Origin: Artocarpus heterophyllus
Lineage: Eukaryota; Streptophyta; Magnoliopsida; Rosales; Moraceae
Assembly: GCA_025403435.1 (NCBI GenBank)
Contig: CM046344.1
Location: forward strand, 22,239,652 to 22,303,651
Length of the DNA: 64,000 bases
Direction: 5' to 3'
The notes under the pieces are model-generated. The model was not told the DNA's origin, did not search any database, and saw only the letters and a list, made by a program, of their open reading frames with translations. The position numbers and the translations under genes were made by a program. Positions 12,444 through 23,600 of the stretch are shown in pieces. Positions within the stretch are counted from its first letter, which is position 1, and the number at the start of each line of letters is the position of its first letter.

Positions 12444-13774
12444 AAACTTTGTTAAGTAGCACATATAAAAAGTAGTAATTGAGAGAGCTGCTTGGAATAT
12501 ATCTATATATATATATATATATATATAAACAATTACCTTCGTAGAAACACATTAGAAAAAATTGTAGTTGTAAGGGGAAAAAAAAGAGTTATAAAAGTTG
12601 CATAAAAAATGTTTAATAGAGACACATTTAATATAATAAAGATTGCAAGGTAATTCTCTTAAAGCAATTGGAAAAATTATCTTTAGGGACAAATTTAGGA
12701 AAAATAATTAATGAGAATAATCAAGGGAAAGAGAACTATTTTAAAGAATCAAATCAAAAAACAATTAAACCCTGTATGGCAATGATGGTTCAAACTATCT
12801 TTTATAGTTCTAACTATTTTTGCTATAATATTCTCTCACAAAATTTAAACAAAAAAAGGGTTCCAACCATTTAAAAAAAAAAAAACAGTTTCAATGTCTC
12901 TCCGAAATAGAGAATTATAAGAAATATCAATTTTTCAAAACTAATTATTGTAAATGTCAAGTTTTAAAAAAATTTATAGAATGTCAAATTTATGATGTAA
13001 ATAATGTATCTATCCCTCTATTTATAGTATAAATAATTCTTATTTACATAATAAATAGATTTATAGTGCAAATAATGTATTTACCTCCTTATTTATAATG
13101 TAAATATTGTCTTATTTATATAGTAAATAAGTTGTTTATATTATATATTTGACATTTACTATAAATGTTTTCAACAATTGATATTTATTTCAAAAAATTT
13201 CAAAAAACTGACATTTCCCTCATTCTCCCTTAATAAATTCTATATGACCTTTTGGAAAAAAAAGAAGAAAAAGAAACCAAAAATAAAATAGGGCCATACA
13301 TGTAAAGAAATTTTTTTTAGTAGAATTAAATCATTAAAAAAGTATTTCAAATTTGTAGATTGTAATAAATTAATTTGAAAAAATGGCATTTGGTGAAAAG
13401 GAAAAAAAAAAGGAAAAAGAAAACACTAAAAGTAGAGCATAAGCATCAAAACGAAAAGAAAACAATCAAACATTGAAAAAAAAATTAATTAGAAATCATT
13501 AAAAATATAAATGAAAAAAAATGGGGGAAGAGAAGAAGGCGACACGCAACCATGTTGGTTTTGGAAAATGATTTCGCAAAAAAAAAAAAAGTAGAAACAT
13601 GGTTATGGCGTGGAATGTGTATAATAAAAAATTTCTTAAAAACTTTTATAAAGATTGCTATAGATTATATTAATTTAGCACATAAATAGATATATAAACC
13701 TTTGCTTACCCAGATGAAGATAGATAAATAGGTAACACAAATAACAAAGACGTTTTTAATAGATGAAATCACCA
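12444..13774. other. AT-rich intergenic DNA
   Basis: No gene recognised. It holds an (AT)n tract at 12503-12527, the second copy of the short hairpin element at 12785-12870 and a long stretch of A-rich low-complexity sequence (13250-13600). Confidence 0.6.
12785..12870. repeat. Short hairpin element, copy 2
   Basis: Aligns with 3997-4083. Begins ATGGTTCAAAC and ends GGTTCCAACCAT, leaving inverted ends, and is followed by poly-A. Confidence 0.4.
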
Positions 13775-15578
13775 TGTTTTTCACCTAGTCTTTGACACCA
13801 GTATGGATGCACGTGTGGGTGCTGGACAAATTATGGTTTCTATTAGTCACTCAACTCACTTTTATCATCTGTAAATTTCAACACATAAGTGATACAGGTC
13901 TCAAGATGAAAAACTTTTCTTTACTTCTCATCTCTCTTTTACACACCTATGAGAGGAGAATTTAGCAAAGTATTATCAGTCTCTCCAAGACTTGGAATTG
14001 TGTATTTCATGCATAGAGGAGGCCTTTATTTTATAGAGCATGACAGAGTCAATTAATTCTAAAAGTTTCTTCTATTTTAATTTTAATATCAAATATTAAA
14101 TTAAAATAAAAGAGAATATTTTCTCCTTCCATATACTGCGATTGTCACATGCACATATACCATATCTATGTGTGGCGCCAATTCAAGGAGAGGGAGGAGA
14201 CAAAATCTGCTTGTTACTCAATCTCATATGTTTCTATATTCAAATTTCCATATTTGAATTAAATCACATTTATTCAAAATTAGAAATACTAAATATGGAA
14301 ACTTGTAAACAAGTTTTGGTGTGCACAAGAGACTTTCTGTTTGTGTTATAGGAGCCACGTATAGTAGGACCATCCCACTATATGCACTACATAGTGTGAC
14401 AAACCCAATGTGTGTCTTTCAAAAATAATTATTTTATTATTAAATAATCTAATTATTTCATAAATATTATAATTTAATTCATAATTAATTTATAGAGAGA
14501 TTTTTAATTTAGAATTCCATAATTATAAATTAATTATTTAAAACAATAACTCCACTTATCCAAACAGTGTTTCCAAAGATAGCGCAAGACTAATGAACTT
14601 ATAATTTCAAGCTCCAATCGAACCAATATATTAATTACACTCTTTAATTAATATATTACTCCCCTATTAATTCCAATGTAACTCCATTAAATACTTAGAA
14701 TTTCATGCTTGAAATTATAAAATATTTAATTACTCATTTTTTAGAGTCATCCATTTGATATAACCATTACATATAAGTCAATCCTCCATAAATAATTCAA
14801 AATTAGAGTTAGGTAAAATCTGTTAACTTTTCTAATTACTTTTTATCCTTAAATATCATTGATTCTCTAATGAATTATAAATTCATGAACTTAATCATAA
14901 ATTGCACGGTCTTATTATTCAAGCCTTGAATCAATACTTAAGAGAATCATTTATCTAATTCTTGTTGGAGAAGGACTAGATCTCATCTTATAATACTAAC
15001 ATTCCAAGCTACTTAGCCTCCAAAATACAAGAAATAGGATTAGATTTTTAAATCCATACTAACTAAATCAAAGACATAAATCCATGAATAGGAGTCTGCT
15101 AATAACTCAATATTAAGATCATCTTATATATGACTATTGGTCAATGTAATTAGAACTTGCTATATTTAACAAAAATTATTAGCTGTTCATATCACATCAT
15201 GTCTCGGTCCTATATAATCTTATTATGTATAGTTCCCTTATTTGATGACTCACTACATTAACGGTTCAATAAGACAGTTCCATTCTCAATGGAAATGTCA
15301 TGCACCATAACACTTAATTAAAAATTCCATACTCTAATTGAATAATTAATTATAACAATTGATTATATGTCACTAACCATTTTAAATATCATCCTTAAAT
15401 ATTATCCACTTATATATAACACCTATATACACTAAGTAAGATCACATAGATAACTATAGAATTTTAAGAACATTCATAAAGTATTCAAAATACATACACG
15501 TAAATATGATGAACTTTATTTAATTATAAATATATCATTTAGAAAACATCATATACTTTAAGAGCATCTATCCTAACA
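13775..15578 (-). mobile_element. Probable solo LTR, about 1.8 kb
   Basis: On the minus strand the segment begins TGTTAGGATAGATGCTC (right edge, 15578). It carries a TATA-box-like TATAAAATAAA at 14025-14035 followed by a leader-like stretch, and ends near 13775 with a CA. This layout (terminal TG/CA, single TATA about 250 bp from the inner end, no coding sequence) is that of a long Copia-type LTR. The left boundary is a guess and I found no target-site duplication. It is not obviously the same family as the Copia B/C LTRs. Confidence 0.5.
14025..14035 (-). promoter_or_regulatory. TATA-like box in the probable solo LTR
   Basis: The minus strand reads TATAAAATAAAGGCC, a good TATA box, inside the probable solo LTR. 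If the LTR call is right this marks the U3/R boundary. Confidence 0.45.
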
Positions 15579-17051
15579 GATCAAAGGCGAAGCATGGATA
15601 AAAGTGGTCTATGTTACTTTTACATATGTTAAGATCAAGATTAAAACATAAGAGGAGGCCGTAAGAGTTAAAATGATTGCATAAAAAATTCTTTAAAAAG
15701 AGGAACACATTTGAGAAAAATATACGAATGGGTTAGTTAGTAAAATATTTATAACAAACATTTTTGTCTTAAAAGTATTATACATGAAAAAAAAAACCAA
15801 ATAGGGACACATTTAAAAGGAGCAAGAAATAGAGAAATTGAACAAAAAAATGAAAAAAAGAATTAAGTCTTTGGAAAAAAACAAGAAACAAAATTTAAAA
15901 TTTAATGGGGACACTTGAAAAATAGTGAGAAAACAAGAAAAAAAAACAAATAGAGAAAAAAGGGGAAGAAAAACCAAAAAGAAAATAGAAGAAGAAAGAA
16001 AGAAGAAGATAATGATACGCAATGCATGTGCAATTAAGGAAGAATAGGTGCTTGTTCTTTCTTCTTTTTTTTATTTTTTATTTTTTTACATTTACTAGTT
16101 AAAAACACACTTTTTGTGTTTACTTTTTTTGTACTTTTTTTGATAAGAATATAAAATATTTTATTCTTAATTTTTGTTTTACTAATTTATTACTCTCCTA
16201 ATAATTTAGTTTAGAGAAAAAAATTTTAGTAGATAAGGGAAAATAAATTTTAGTAAGAAAAATCAAACAGCAAATTACTTATGAGGTACCTATAATTAAA
16301 AAGGTTGCATAATGATGTTTAAGCTAGAACAAATTTGAGAAGAAAGTATTGAGAGGAGCAATTAGGGGAAAACATTTATGAGGGCCCAATTAGGAAAAAA
16401 TGGTTTCGTCATCACATATTCAAGAATATTTATTAACATTAGAGTAATTTAGTGAGAAACAAGTTTAATAAGATTTATTAGAAACGTATGATTATTAAAA
16501 AAAAAAAAAAACAAAGCGCTCGAGATGCACATTTCAATCAGAATATATGTTTTGGTTAAATGTGTATGAGAGAGTAAATGTTAATACCTGTACACAATGA
16601 GGCAATTTTTTAAAAGAAAGAATAGTTAGAAAATTCATGCACAGAATTATTAGGATGTACTATGGGAAAATAGAATCTTGAAAGGCAACTTAAAAAATAT
16701 AAGAGTAGTGACATATGTAATAGAAAACATTTCAACATGAATAAATTAGAGAGAATGACCTTTATAAGGCAAGTAATAGTTGAAAATGACAACGAGGAAA
16801 AAACATGTACAAGTATGGAAATATTTAGGAACCAAAAAGACAAAAACAAGAAAAGCTTAAATAAAAAGAAAATATAAACAAAATTTGGAGATACACTTGA
16901 TAAAATAATATCTTAAAGGATTAAAATAATATGCAATATTTCAAAAAAAAAAAAAAACAAAGGCAAGGGAATGTTTGTTCCCTAGCCACGTATCAAGAGC
17001 TAGGGAAAGAGGCATTAGCCTCTTTATGTATGTTCAGATTTATAGATTATA
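15579..17051. other. AT-rich low-complexity DNA
   Basis: Homopurine and poly-A rich sequence with no gene. Open frames on the minus strand rich in Phe/Ser/Leu are artefacts of A-rich plus-strand DNA. Just left of the Helitron end, the words CCCTAGC/GCTAGGG and AGAGGC/GCCTCT form small hairpins at 16975-17030. Confidence 0.6.
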
Positions 17052-17057
17052 CTAGTT

Positions 17058-17151
17058 TAAGTGCGTGCATTGCACATATTAACTTGTAATTGGTGTTTTT
17101 ATAAGTTCATGCATTGCACATATTAACTTATAATTGAAGTTTTTATAACGT
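17058..17151. repeat. Tandem repeat at the Helitron 3' end
   Basis: Two imperfect copies, about 47 bp each, containing GCATTGCACATATTAACTT followed by a TAATTG word. The copy nearest the end supplies the terminal hairpin; the inner one is a second potential terminus. Confidence 0.7.
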
Positions 17152-17602
17152 AGATTATGAGTAGAAAAAAAAAATATTTAGAGATTCAAAAAGTTACACA
17201 AATAATTAGAACTATGCTTTTGTTTATGGTCTTCGAAATTCACTCTTTGCATTTAACTACTTTACAATTTATGAAATGTATAGTTTTGATTCTTTAATTG
17301 ATTAATTGTTTATCTTTTAATAAAATATGCCATGGTGTAACAGTTAAGGACGAGCAATAAAGTAGTGAAAGAAACAAATAAATCGAAAGCTATTTTTTTA
17401 ATAAGGACAAAAAATTATTTGAATTGGTGATACAATTTATTTTTTATTTTAAATATGTATTTTTTTAAAGATTTTTTTGTTCAAAATTGCTTTTCATATA
17501 TTAGAATATTTTTTAAAACCCTTGTTGCTATTATTGTTCTGTTTAATCCCAATGTAATACATAATTGATCACGAGTAAAAAGATTATCATTGTGAGAAAG
17601 TT

Positions 17603-17842
17603 TTTTGGTGATGGTGATCCACACCCCCTGGTTTCGGGAGGCACGAACCCTTTATTTATATATAAAGAGCCCCTCAACTCCTATGAGGTTTATCCGACTA
17701 ATCCGGAGCCAACTCATGGAGAGACCCGAAGGCTGCAAGAGTCTCCCAACACTGGCAGCTGTGTTCATAAGGACTCGAACTCGAGTCGTTTGCTTAAACG
17801 GAACAGTCCCTGCCAACTAAACCAGCTAGGTGTTGGTTCCTG
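17603..17842 (-). mobile_element. tRNA-derived SINE
   Basis: On the minus strand the head carries an RNA polymerase III A box (TAGCTGGTTTAGTTGG, within 17811-17828) and a B box (AGTTCGAGTCC, 17771-17781) about 30 bp apart, the tRNA-like internal promoter. About 165 bp of unrelated body follows, ending ATCACCATCACCAAAA. A perfect 11 bp target-site duplication GTGAGAAAGTT flanks it (17592-17602 and 17843-17853). It lies inside the Helitron, so it inserted later. Confidence 0.85.
17771..17828 (-). promoter_or_regulatory. Internal Pol III promoter (A and B boxes) of the SINE
   Basis: A box at 17811-17828 and B box at 17771-17781, both on the minus strand with tRNA-like spacing. It was considered as a tRNA gene, but no acceptor stem or full cloverleaf can be formed. 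Confidence 0.8.
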
Positions 17843-18642
17843 GTGAGAAAGTTAATATTAGAGTATGAGAGGTATTGATAAAGTTAAAATAGAAAGAAAA
17901 TAAAAGACGAATCAAAAGGAAAAGATGAGAGAACATGTGGGGTAAGACTACGATAGACAAATGCAATAAAAAAGAATTGGAGGGAAAAAGTAAAGCACTG
18001 AAAAAGAAAAAAGAAGGTGAAATACTGAAAAAGTTGAAAAAAAAAACTAAAGTACCTAATGTAAAGGACAATAGTACACAAATAGAGTCTAAAAAAAGAA
18101 AAATATTTGTAAATAGAAATAGAGAGTACTGATAAAGGCCAAAAAGTAAAAAAGGAAAAAAAAATAATGTCCCCAAGAAAAGAAGTAGATAAAATATAAA
18201 ATATCCAAAAAAAAAGAAAGGAAAAATAAAACATTGACAGTAATAGGCAAATAGAGTTTTTGTTTTTTATTTTTGTAGAAAGAAAGATAATTAGGTAAAG
18301 CACCAAAACGGTGAAGTTTAAAAGCAAAAAAAAAAAAAAAAAGGATGCAAGTAGGAGATATATAGTAGACAAATTAGACCCAAAAAAAGAAAGAAAAAAG
18401 TTAAATAAACATTACAAAAAACAAAAAGAACAAAAAAGAAAGAAAAAAGGTTTCAAAGTGCAAGCATTTTCAAACTTCGGGTGAATGGTGTTATATATAC
18501 AGAGATTCTTAAGCCAACCAAAAAAAAAAAAGAGAGCAAACCTTGGAACGCACCGGACGACCAAAGTTTGAACAGTAACCTTTATATGCTCTTTTATATT
18601 ATTTAAAGAAATATAGATGTAACTACCCTTACATAGTAGAGA

Positions 18643-20727
18643 TATAATTTTTTGGAAAGCGTACAATTTCATTCAACTTTTTAGTTGCTTGCTTCTTTTT
18701 TCATTCTGCAACTCCATAGTCGCTTGCTTCTTTCCTTTTCTATTTTTTTTTAAGTATATTAAGTGGTGGAGGTGGTTGTGTTTGTTAGAAAAGGAATTTG
18801 GAGAAGAACACAGTATGCTCATGTATCAGGTTGATTTTTAAAATTTTTTTAGGGCAATTATAGTGAATAGGCTAAATTTTTAAAACTTCTAGAAATAAAT
18901 AGCCCAATCTATTTATCAAAATGTAGTAAATAATAGTTTTAAACTTTTTTCTACTTGATCCTTAGTTTTTTTTTTATTTTTTTCTCAAATTGTAAAATAT
19001 TATTGGTTTTTTTAGTATTTGATATTGATTCGGGGAACTTTAGGATTTTGAATTAGTGTAAATTTGGAGTAAATCCAAATTTACACTAAAATCGTCTATT
19101 TATTAACTTTTTGTAGACTCTCGCCTATCAAATGCTATTCGTCTCTTAGTTTGGTCAATTTTGTCATTATAATTTTTTTGGCATAACGAATTAATTATTT
19201 TATTAAAGTGTTGCAATTATAACAATAATGAGATTTTAGTTGTAACTTCGATTTTTTTATTTCTTTCTAATTTTTGTTGCACATGTTTTTATTATATTTA
19301 TTTATTTATTTATTGCTTTTATAAGAAATTCAACCTTTAATTTGTTAAGTTAATAATTTAATTCAAGATTAATCGCACAATTCTCCCCCAACTATAACCA
19401 TTGTAACACTATACCCTTGAATTTCAAAACATGGCATGCGTTCCTCCCAAACTATGAAATATTGAAAAAAAAAACTTTTGTTAGAACTTTTAATAAAACT
19501 AGGTATATAATTAAGATTTGATACATAATATAAAAGTATTTTGAAAACTCTGTTATGTATAAAGTTAATTTTGATTTAAAAAGATATAATTTAAAATTTT
19601 TAATTGTTGAGTAAAATTTTTTAAAAACTTCTTCATTTTTATGTGACTATAAGAGAGTAAACTAATAATCTAATGGTTCATTAAATTTTTCAACAAAATC
19701 TCATTATTTAGATAATATTGTATCATTTAAGCTCAAAATCATAATTCAACGAGCTTTTTCGTTAATATTAATAGATAATGAGGAAAAAATATTACGTTTT
19801 GAAATTTAAGGGATGAACAAGTGTTATGTTTTGAAGTTTGAGAGGTAATATGTTATAAAGGTTATAGTTGAAAGAGAATTTTTGTAATTAATTTTTAAAG
19901 AAAAATAAGAACTGGGAAATAAAAGACAAATTATAAGAAGAGAACAAGCATGAAGAGAGTGACAATATAAGAGGAAAAAAAGACTCTATAGATAGAGATC
20001 AGTGAAAAGAAACTGGAAAGAAATAAAGATCAGATAGAAAATGAAAAAAGTATAAAGAAAGACCTTATAGAGAATAAATTATAGAAAGAGAACAAGGATA
20101 GAGAGATAACAAAGAGGAAGCAAAAAGAACATAGACCGATTACCAAAAAAAAAAAATTACATAATGAAAAAAAAATATAAAAAAAGAAGGTAAAAGGGTG
20201 GAAATTACAAAGGCAATGAGGAGAGAGAATAAGAGAGAGAGTATAATAGACAACTGTAGGGAAAAAATTGCGTGAGAGAACAAATAAAAAATATTAGGAA
20301 AGAGAATTCATGTTTTTCATCTTTATCCATTTTTGTTGTTTTTTTTTTTAGATAAATATATGTTTATTTTGATCTTTGCTCTAGTAGAAGGGAAAGAGAG
20401 AAATGTTAGAGAGTATTTAAAATCTAAGGGAAAGAGAGAAATGTTAGAGAGTATTTAAAATCTAAGTTGGGATATGAAATTGAAACTTATACAATATAAT
20501 ATATGAGCGTTTTATACTATAAAATATTTTTATTTTATATTGTAATATATAAAAATTTCATGTTATTACAACTAAAATTTTAGAATTGAAACTTTGTTCC
20601 AAAAACTTTCCCTAAAATAGTCGCTATTCGAGAAGAACAATTACAGTAAAAGGCCAACAAAGTGTCAGCTATAAGCAAAGAAAAATTCCATCAAATCGAA
20701 AGCATAAAAAATCCACCAATGAAGCAT
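18643..20727. other. AT-rich intergenic DNA
   Basis: No gene or complete element recognised. It may contain the body of the Helitron whose 3' end lies at 20754, but I could not find its TC start. A perfect 38 bp tandem duplication lies at 20390-20465. Confidence 0.55.
20390..20465. repeat. Perfect 38 bp tandem duplication
   Basis: The 38 bp unit beginning GGGAAAGAGAGAAATG at 20390 is repeated without mismatch from 20428. The identity implies a recent slippage event. Confidence 0.95.
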
Positions 20728-20754
20728 GTGCCTCAGGCACGTGGAAATCACTAG
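20728..20754 (+). mobile_element. Helitron 3' terminus
   Basis: A near-perfect hairpin GTGCC-TCA-GGCAC (20728-20740), a 10 nt spacer, CTAG (20751-20754) and then T. This is a textbook Helitron end. The matching 5' TC end was not located upstream, so only the terminus is annotated. Confidence 0.65.
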
Positions 20755-20776
20755 TAAATATATACTTTTTTATACA

Positions 20777-21695
20777 TCTATACTATGTATAAAAGTATGG
20801 ATGTGCTTTTACACAAGGCTAACATGTGGCATTGGGTTTTTTTTTCTTCTCTTTTCCTTTTTTTTTCTTTTTTTTCTTTGTCATTTGCTTATTTTTTATT
20901 TATTTATTTTTAACATTTTGTTTCTTGTTTTTTGGTTTTTTTGTCTTGTTTTTCCCATACGTAGTCTTTTATTTTTCTCATTTTTGTGTTTTTTTTTTTT
21001 TTTTGCTTTCCTATTAACAACTTTTCTCTTTTAAATATTATCTGCTAAACTTTTTTTTGGAAAATGGAGAAATAACATATTTTTGAAACTTTTTGAATTA
21101 AATAATATTTTTGAAAATATTTATAGTAAAGAACAGATTACAATATAAATAACTTATTTATTGTATAAATAAGAATTATTTACATTATGATAAGGGGTTA
21201 AATATATTATTTACACCATAAATTTGTTGTTTACTATAAATGTCATAACTTGATATTTACTACAATTAATTTTAAAATAGTGTTATTTACTACAATTTTT
21301 CTTTTTCTTTTTATTTTAACTAAACCAAACAATCAAAAGAGTATCTATACTATATATAACAATGTGAATGTGTTTTTGCACATGAGGTTGACACGTGACA
21401 TGGGGTTTCTTTTCTTTTCTTTTCATTTTCTTTGCCTTTTGCTTATTTAATTATTTATTCTTTTTTTTTAGGTTTTTGCTTCAATATTTTCTTTTTGTTC
21501 TTTGTATACTTTCCTTCTAAATTTTCCAATTAACAACTTCTTCTTTTAATTAATATTGTTTACTAATCTTTTTTTTTTTTTACTAAAACCAAATGAATAG
21601 GAGAAAAATAAAATAAAACTAAATTTATAAAATATATTTTTTGAAATTTACATCCATAAAATGTAAAGAATGCACGTGCACGCGCTTCTCACTGG
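20777..21695 (+). mobile_element. Helitron(s), non-autonomous, one end nested or shared
   Basis: A 5' end ATCTATACTATGTATAAAAG starts at 20777, preceded by A, and a 3' end lies at 21692-21695 (CTGG followed by T, preceded by the GC-rich palindrome GCACGTGC and a 12 nt spacer). A second, similar 5' end (TCTATACTATATATAAC) lies at 21344. The two 5' ends are alike for about 70 bp. Either a 352 bp element (21344-21695) abuts a truncated relative, or the element carries two starts. The body is T-rich and non-coding. Confidence 0.65.
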
Positions 21696-21696
21696 T

Positions 21697-23600
21697 AAAT
21701 ATAAATGTCTCGTTGGAAACTAAGGGTTCATTTAGTAAATAGATTCGAATTATATTGATTTGAATTATTTTTATTGAGTTGGATGATTTAAATTGCTATC
21801 CGAATTGACATTTAGATATGCATTTAAAGTTTTAATTTAAATATAGAATAAAATTAAAATTTATGTTTGGAGAGGTAGTGAAAAAAGTTTTTGATTTATT
21901 AACAAGTTTAATAAAATCTTAATATTCATGATCTTAAAAAATATGTAATATGGATATTAATTTATTCCCATCTTTATTAGTAACGCAATGAAAAAAGAAT
22001 CGTTTCGATCGGATATCAAATGAAAAAATTATGATTTTTTTCTTAAATATAAGAGAGAAAATTTTAGATTTTATTATAATACACATGTTTGAGTTTTAAA
22101 AATTTAGGGAATTAAAACTCTAAAAAACTAAGGCTCTCATTTTAGGGCTAACAAGTTGATATGAGTTCACTCATGTGTGAAGTAGGATGCTGTTTTTTTA
22201 TTCACGTCACACGTGCGAATATACTACTTTTTTTTTTTTTTTTTGGTGTCATTTTTGCGGAGACGCAACTCTCCAGCCGTGTGTTACATCAGCAGCGGAG
22301 CATTCCCTCCCGGTGGGCTCAAAACGTCGAAGCTTTAAACTACGTGTCTAATCAGGAAGGACAAAGAAGACGTGTTCAATACATATATGCGTCTGCATCA
22401 TCCAACATGGACACGTGCGCACTCCTTTCCCAATTAGAGTCGTTCCTCAATTATTTTGCTTGATCCAAAGCTGGAAATTTTAAGCACAAACACTCTTTTA
22501 ATAACAAAAAAAAGAAAAAAGAAAAATATGTATAAAAAAATCCTAGCCGGGAAAATTTCGTAAACACTCGAGGAAATATTTTCGACTTTAAGATCTTCCA
22601 ACACCATTGTGCCACTTTCTTTTTCCTCGTAAGTTTATTGATTATGTGTATTGTGGTATGTATATGTTTTTTATTTTTCTCTAGTCTTTTGTGTTTTTTT
22701 TCTCATGTTAAGGATTGTTTGAAAGGGCTATTCATAAGCTGTTTTTGCCTTCTTAAATTCAAAAACTGCTTTTAAAAATATGAATGATATGTCAAAAGTG
22801 CTTTAGTTCACCCTTTCCTTTTCCCTCTCCCTCCCTCCCTCCCTCCCTCCCTCGCTTGTGAGGCTGAGGTCTTGTCTTTCACTCTTCTCCTCCTTAGGGT
22901 CGGAGTCTGACGTCACCGCTGGCTAGTTGTTGGACTCTTGGCTTTTGCGTAGTGGCCCAAGTCTCAAGGGTAGATGTTGTTTAGTGGTGGTCATGGCAGA
23001 GATCTTACAAGCTCTTGGAGCTATGTTTGGCTGTCCTCTTTGGACAGTCTGAAGGCCTAGTTGTTTTGGGGCCTTGTCCACCTCATGATGTGAATATGAG
23101 GAATGGCAACATAAGTCTTAGGGTGTTTGGTACTAGAGACGAAAGCTTGAGGTCTTTAAATGAAGTGAGATGCGGGTGGTTTTCTAACGGGTCTAGATCA
23201 CGATGGTGCAACACTGTTATTTGAGATTTTTGCATTTGTCTTTGAGGTCAGAGGCTGCGCTTCCTTGCAGTGCCTCTTCTTATATTTGGTTACTCTACCA
23301 TGTGTGTCGCAGTGGTCAACTTGTTCTTGGAGGTCTTCCTAGTTAACTGAGACTATTTGTTCTTTTGATTGCATTTATTTGCCTTTGATAATAATGTTGA
23401 TACTTCCGCCTTTTAGTTATTTTGATGTGGTCTTAATTTTGTAACGATGTAGGAAGTTTCCCCACCTTTCATATTAGTTTGTGTCTCCCATCTGCGAGAA
23501 TTGTCTCTTGGCAGTACTGGTGGTGACTTTTGTAGTTTAAGTCTCTTAGTCTCAATCAATTGAAGCACTCTGTCAATCGTAAAGGTATCATTAAAAGAGC
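21697..23600. other. Unclassified intergenic DNA, GC-richer from 22.2 kb
   Basis: From about 22160 base composition shifts away from the AT-rich surroundings. The stretch 22820-23590 reads like transcribed DNA (fewer homopolymers, word usage like coding sequence) but has no long frame. A worn 3' end of a LINE or a host gene relic are both possible. The open frames at 22161-22463 and 23015-23224 show no recognisable domain. A CCCT microsatellite lies at 22823-22853. Confidence 0.4.
22823..22853. repeat. (CCCT)n microsatellite
   Basis: About seven consecutive CCCT/CCTC units, directly visible. Confidence 0.9.

Larger units (their letters stand above)
17052..18642 (-). mobile_element. Non-autonomous Helitron with a nested SINE
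   Basis: On the minus strand the element starts TCTCTACTATGTAAGG (18642 leftwards), preceded by A. It ends with a small GC-rich hairpin (GTGCAATGCAC), a 9-10 nt spacer and CTAG, followed by T (17051). This A-TC...hairpin-CTRR-T arrangement with no target-site duplication is the Helitron signature. There is no Rep/helicase coding sequence, so it would depend on an autonomous partner. The body is A/T-rich with poly-A runs. Length is 1591 bp including a SINE of about 240 bp. Confidence 0.75.

Noticed and set aside
17771..17828. tRNA gene
   Set aside because: A and B boxes are present, but there is no acceptor stem or cloverleaf, and an 11 bp target-site duplication shows a SINE.
17826..18372. 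Long minus-strand Phe/Leu/Ser-rich open frames that look like membrane proteins
   Set aside because: They are the complement of A-rich, poly-A-broken Helitron DNA. Similar frames occur wherever the plus strand is A/G-rich (15813-16022, 57008-57419). No domain and no codon bias.
22161..22463. 100-residue frame as a gene
   Set aside because: It starts just after a poly-T run region, lacks recognisable motifs and has no supporting neighbouring exon.
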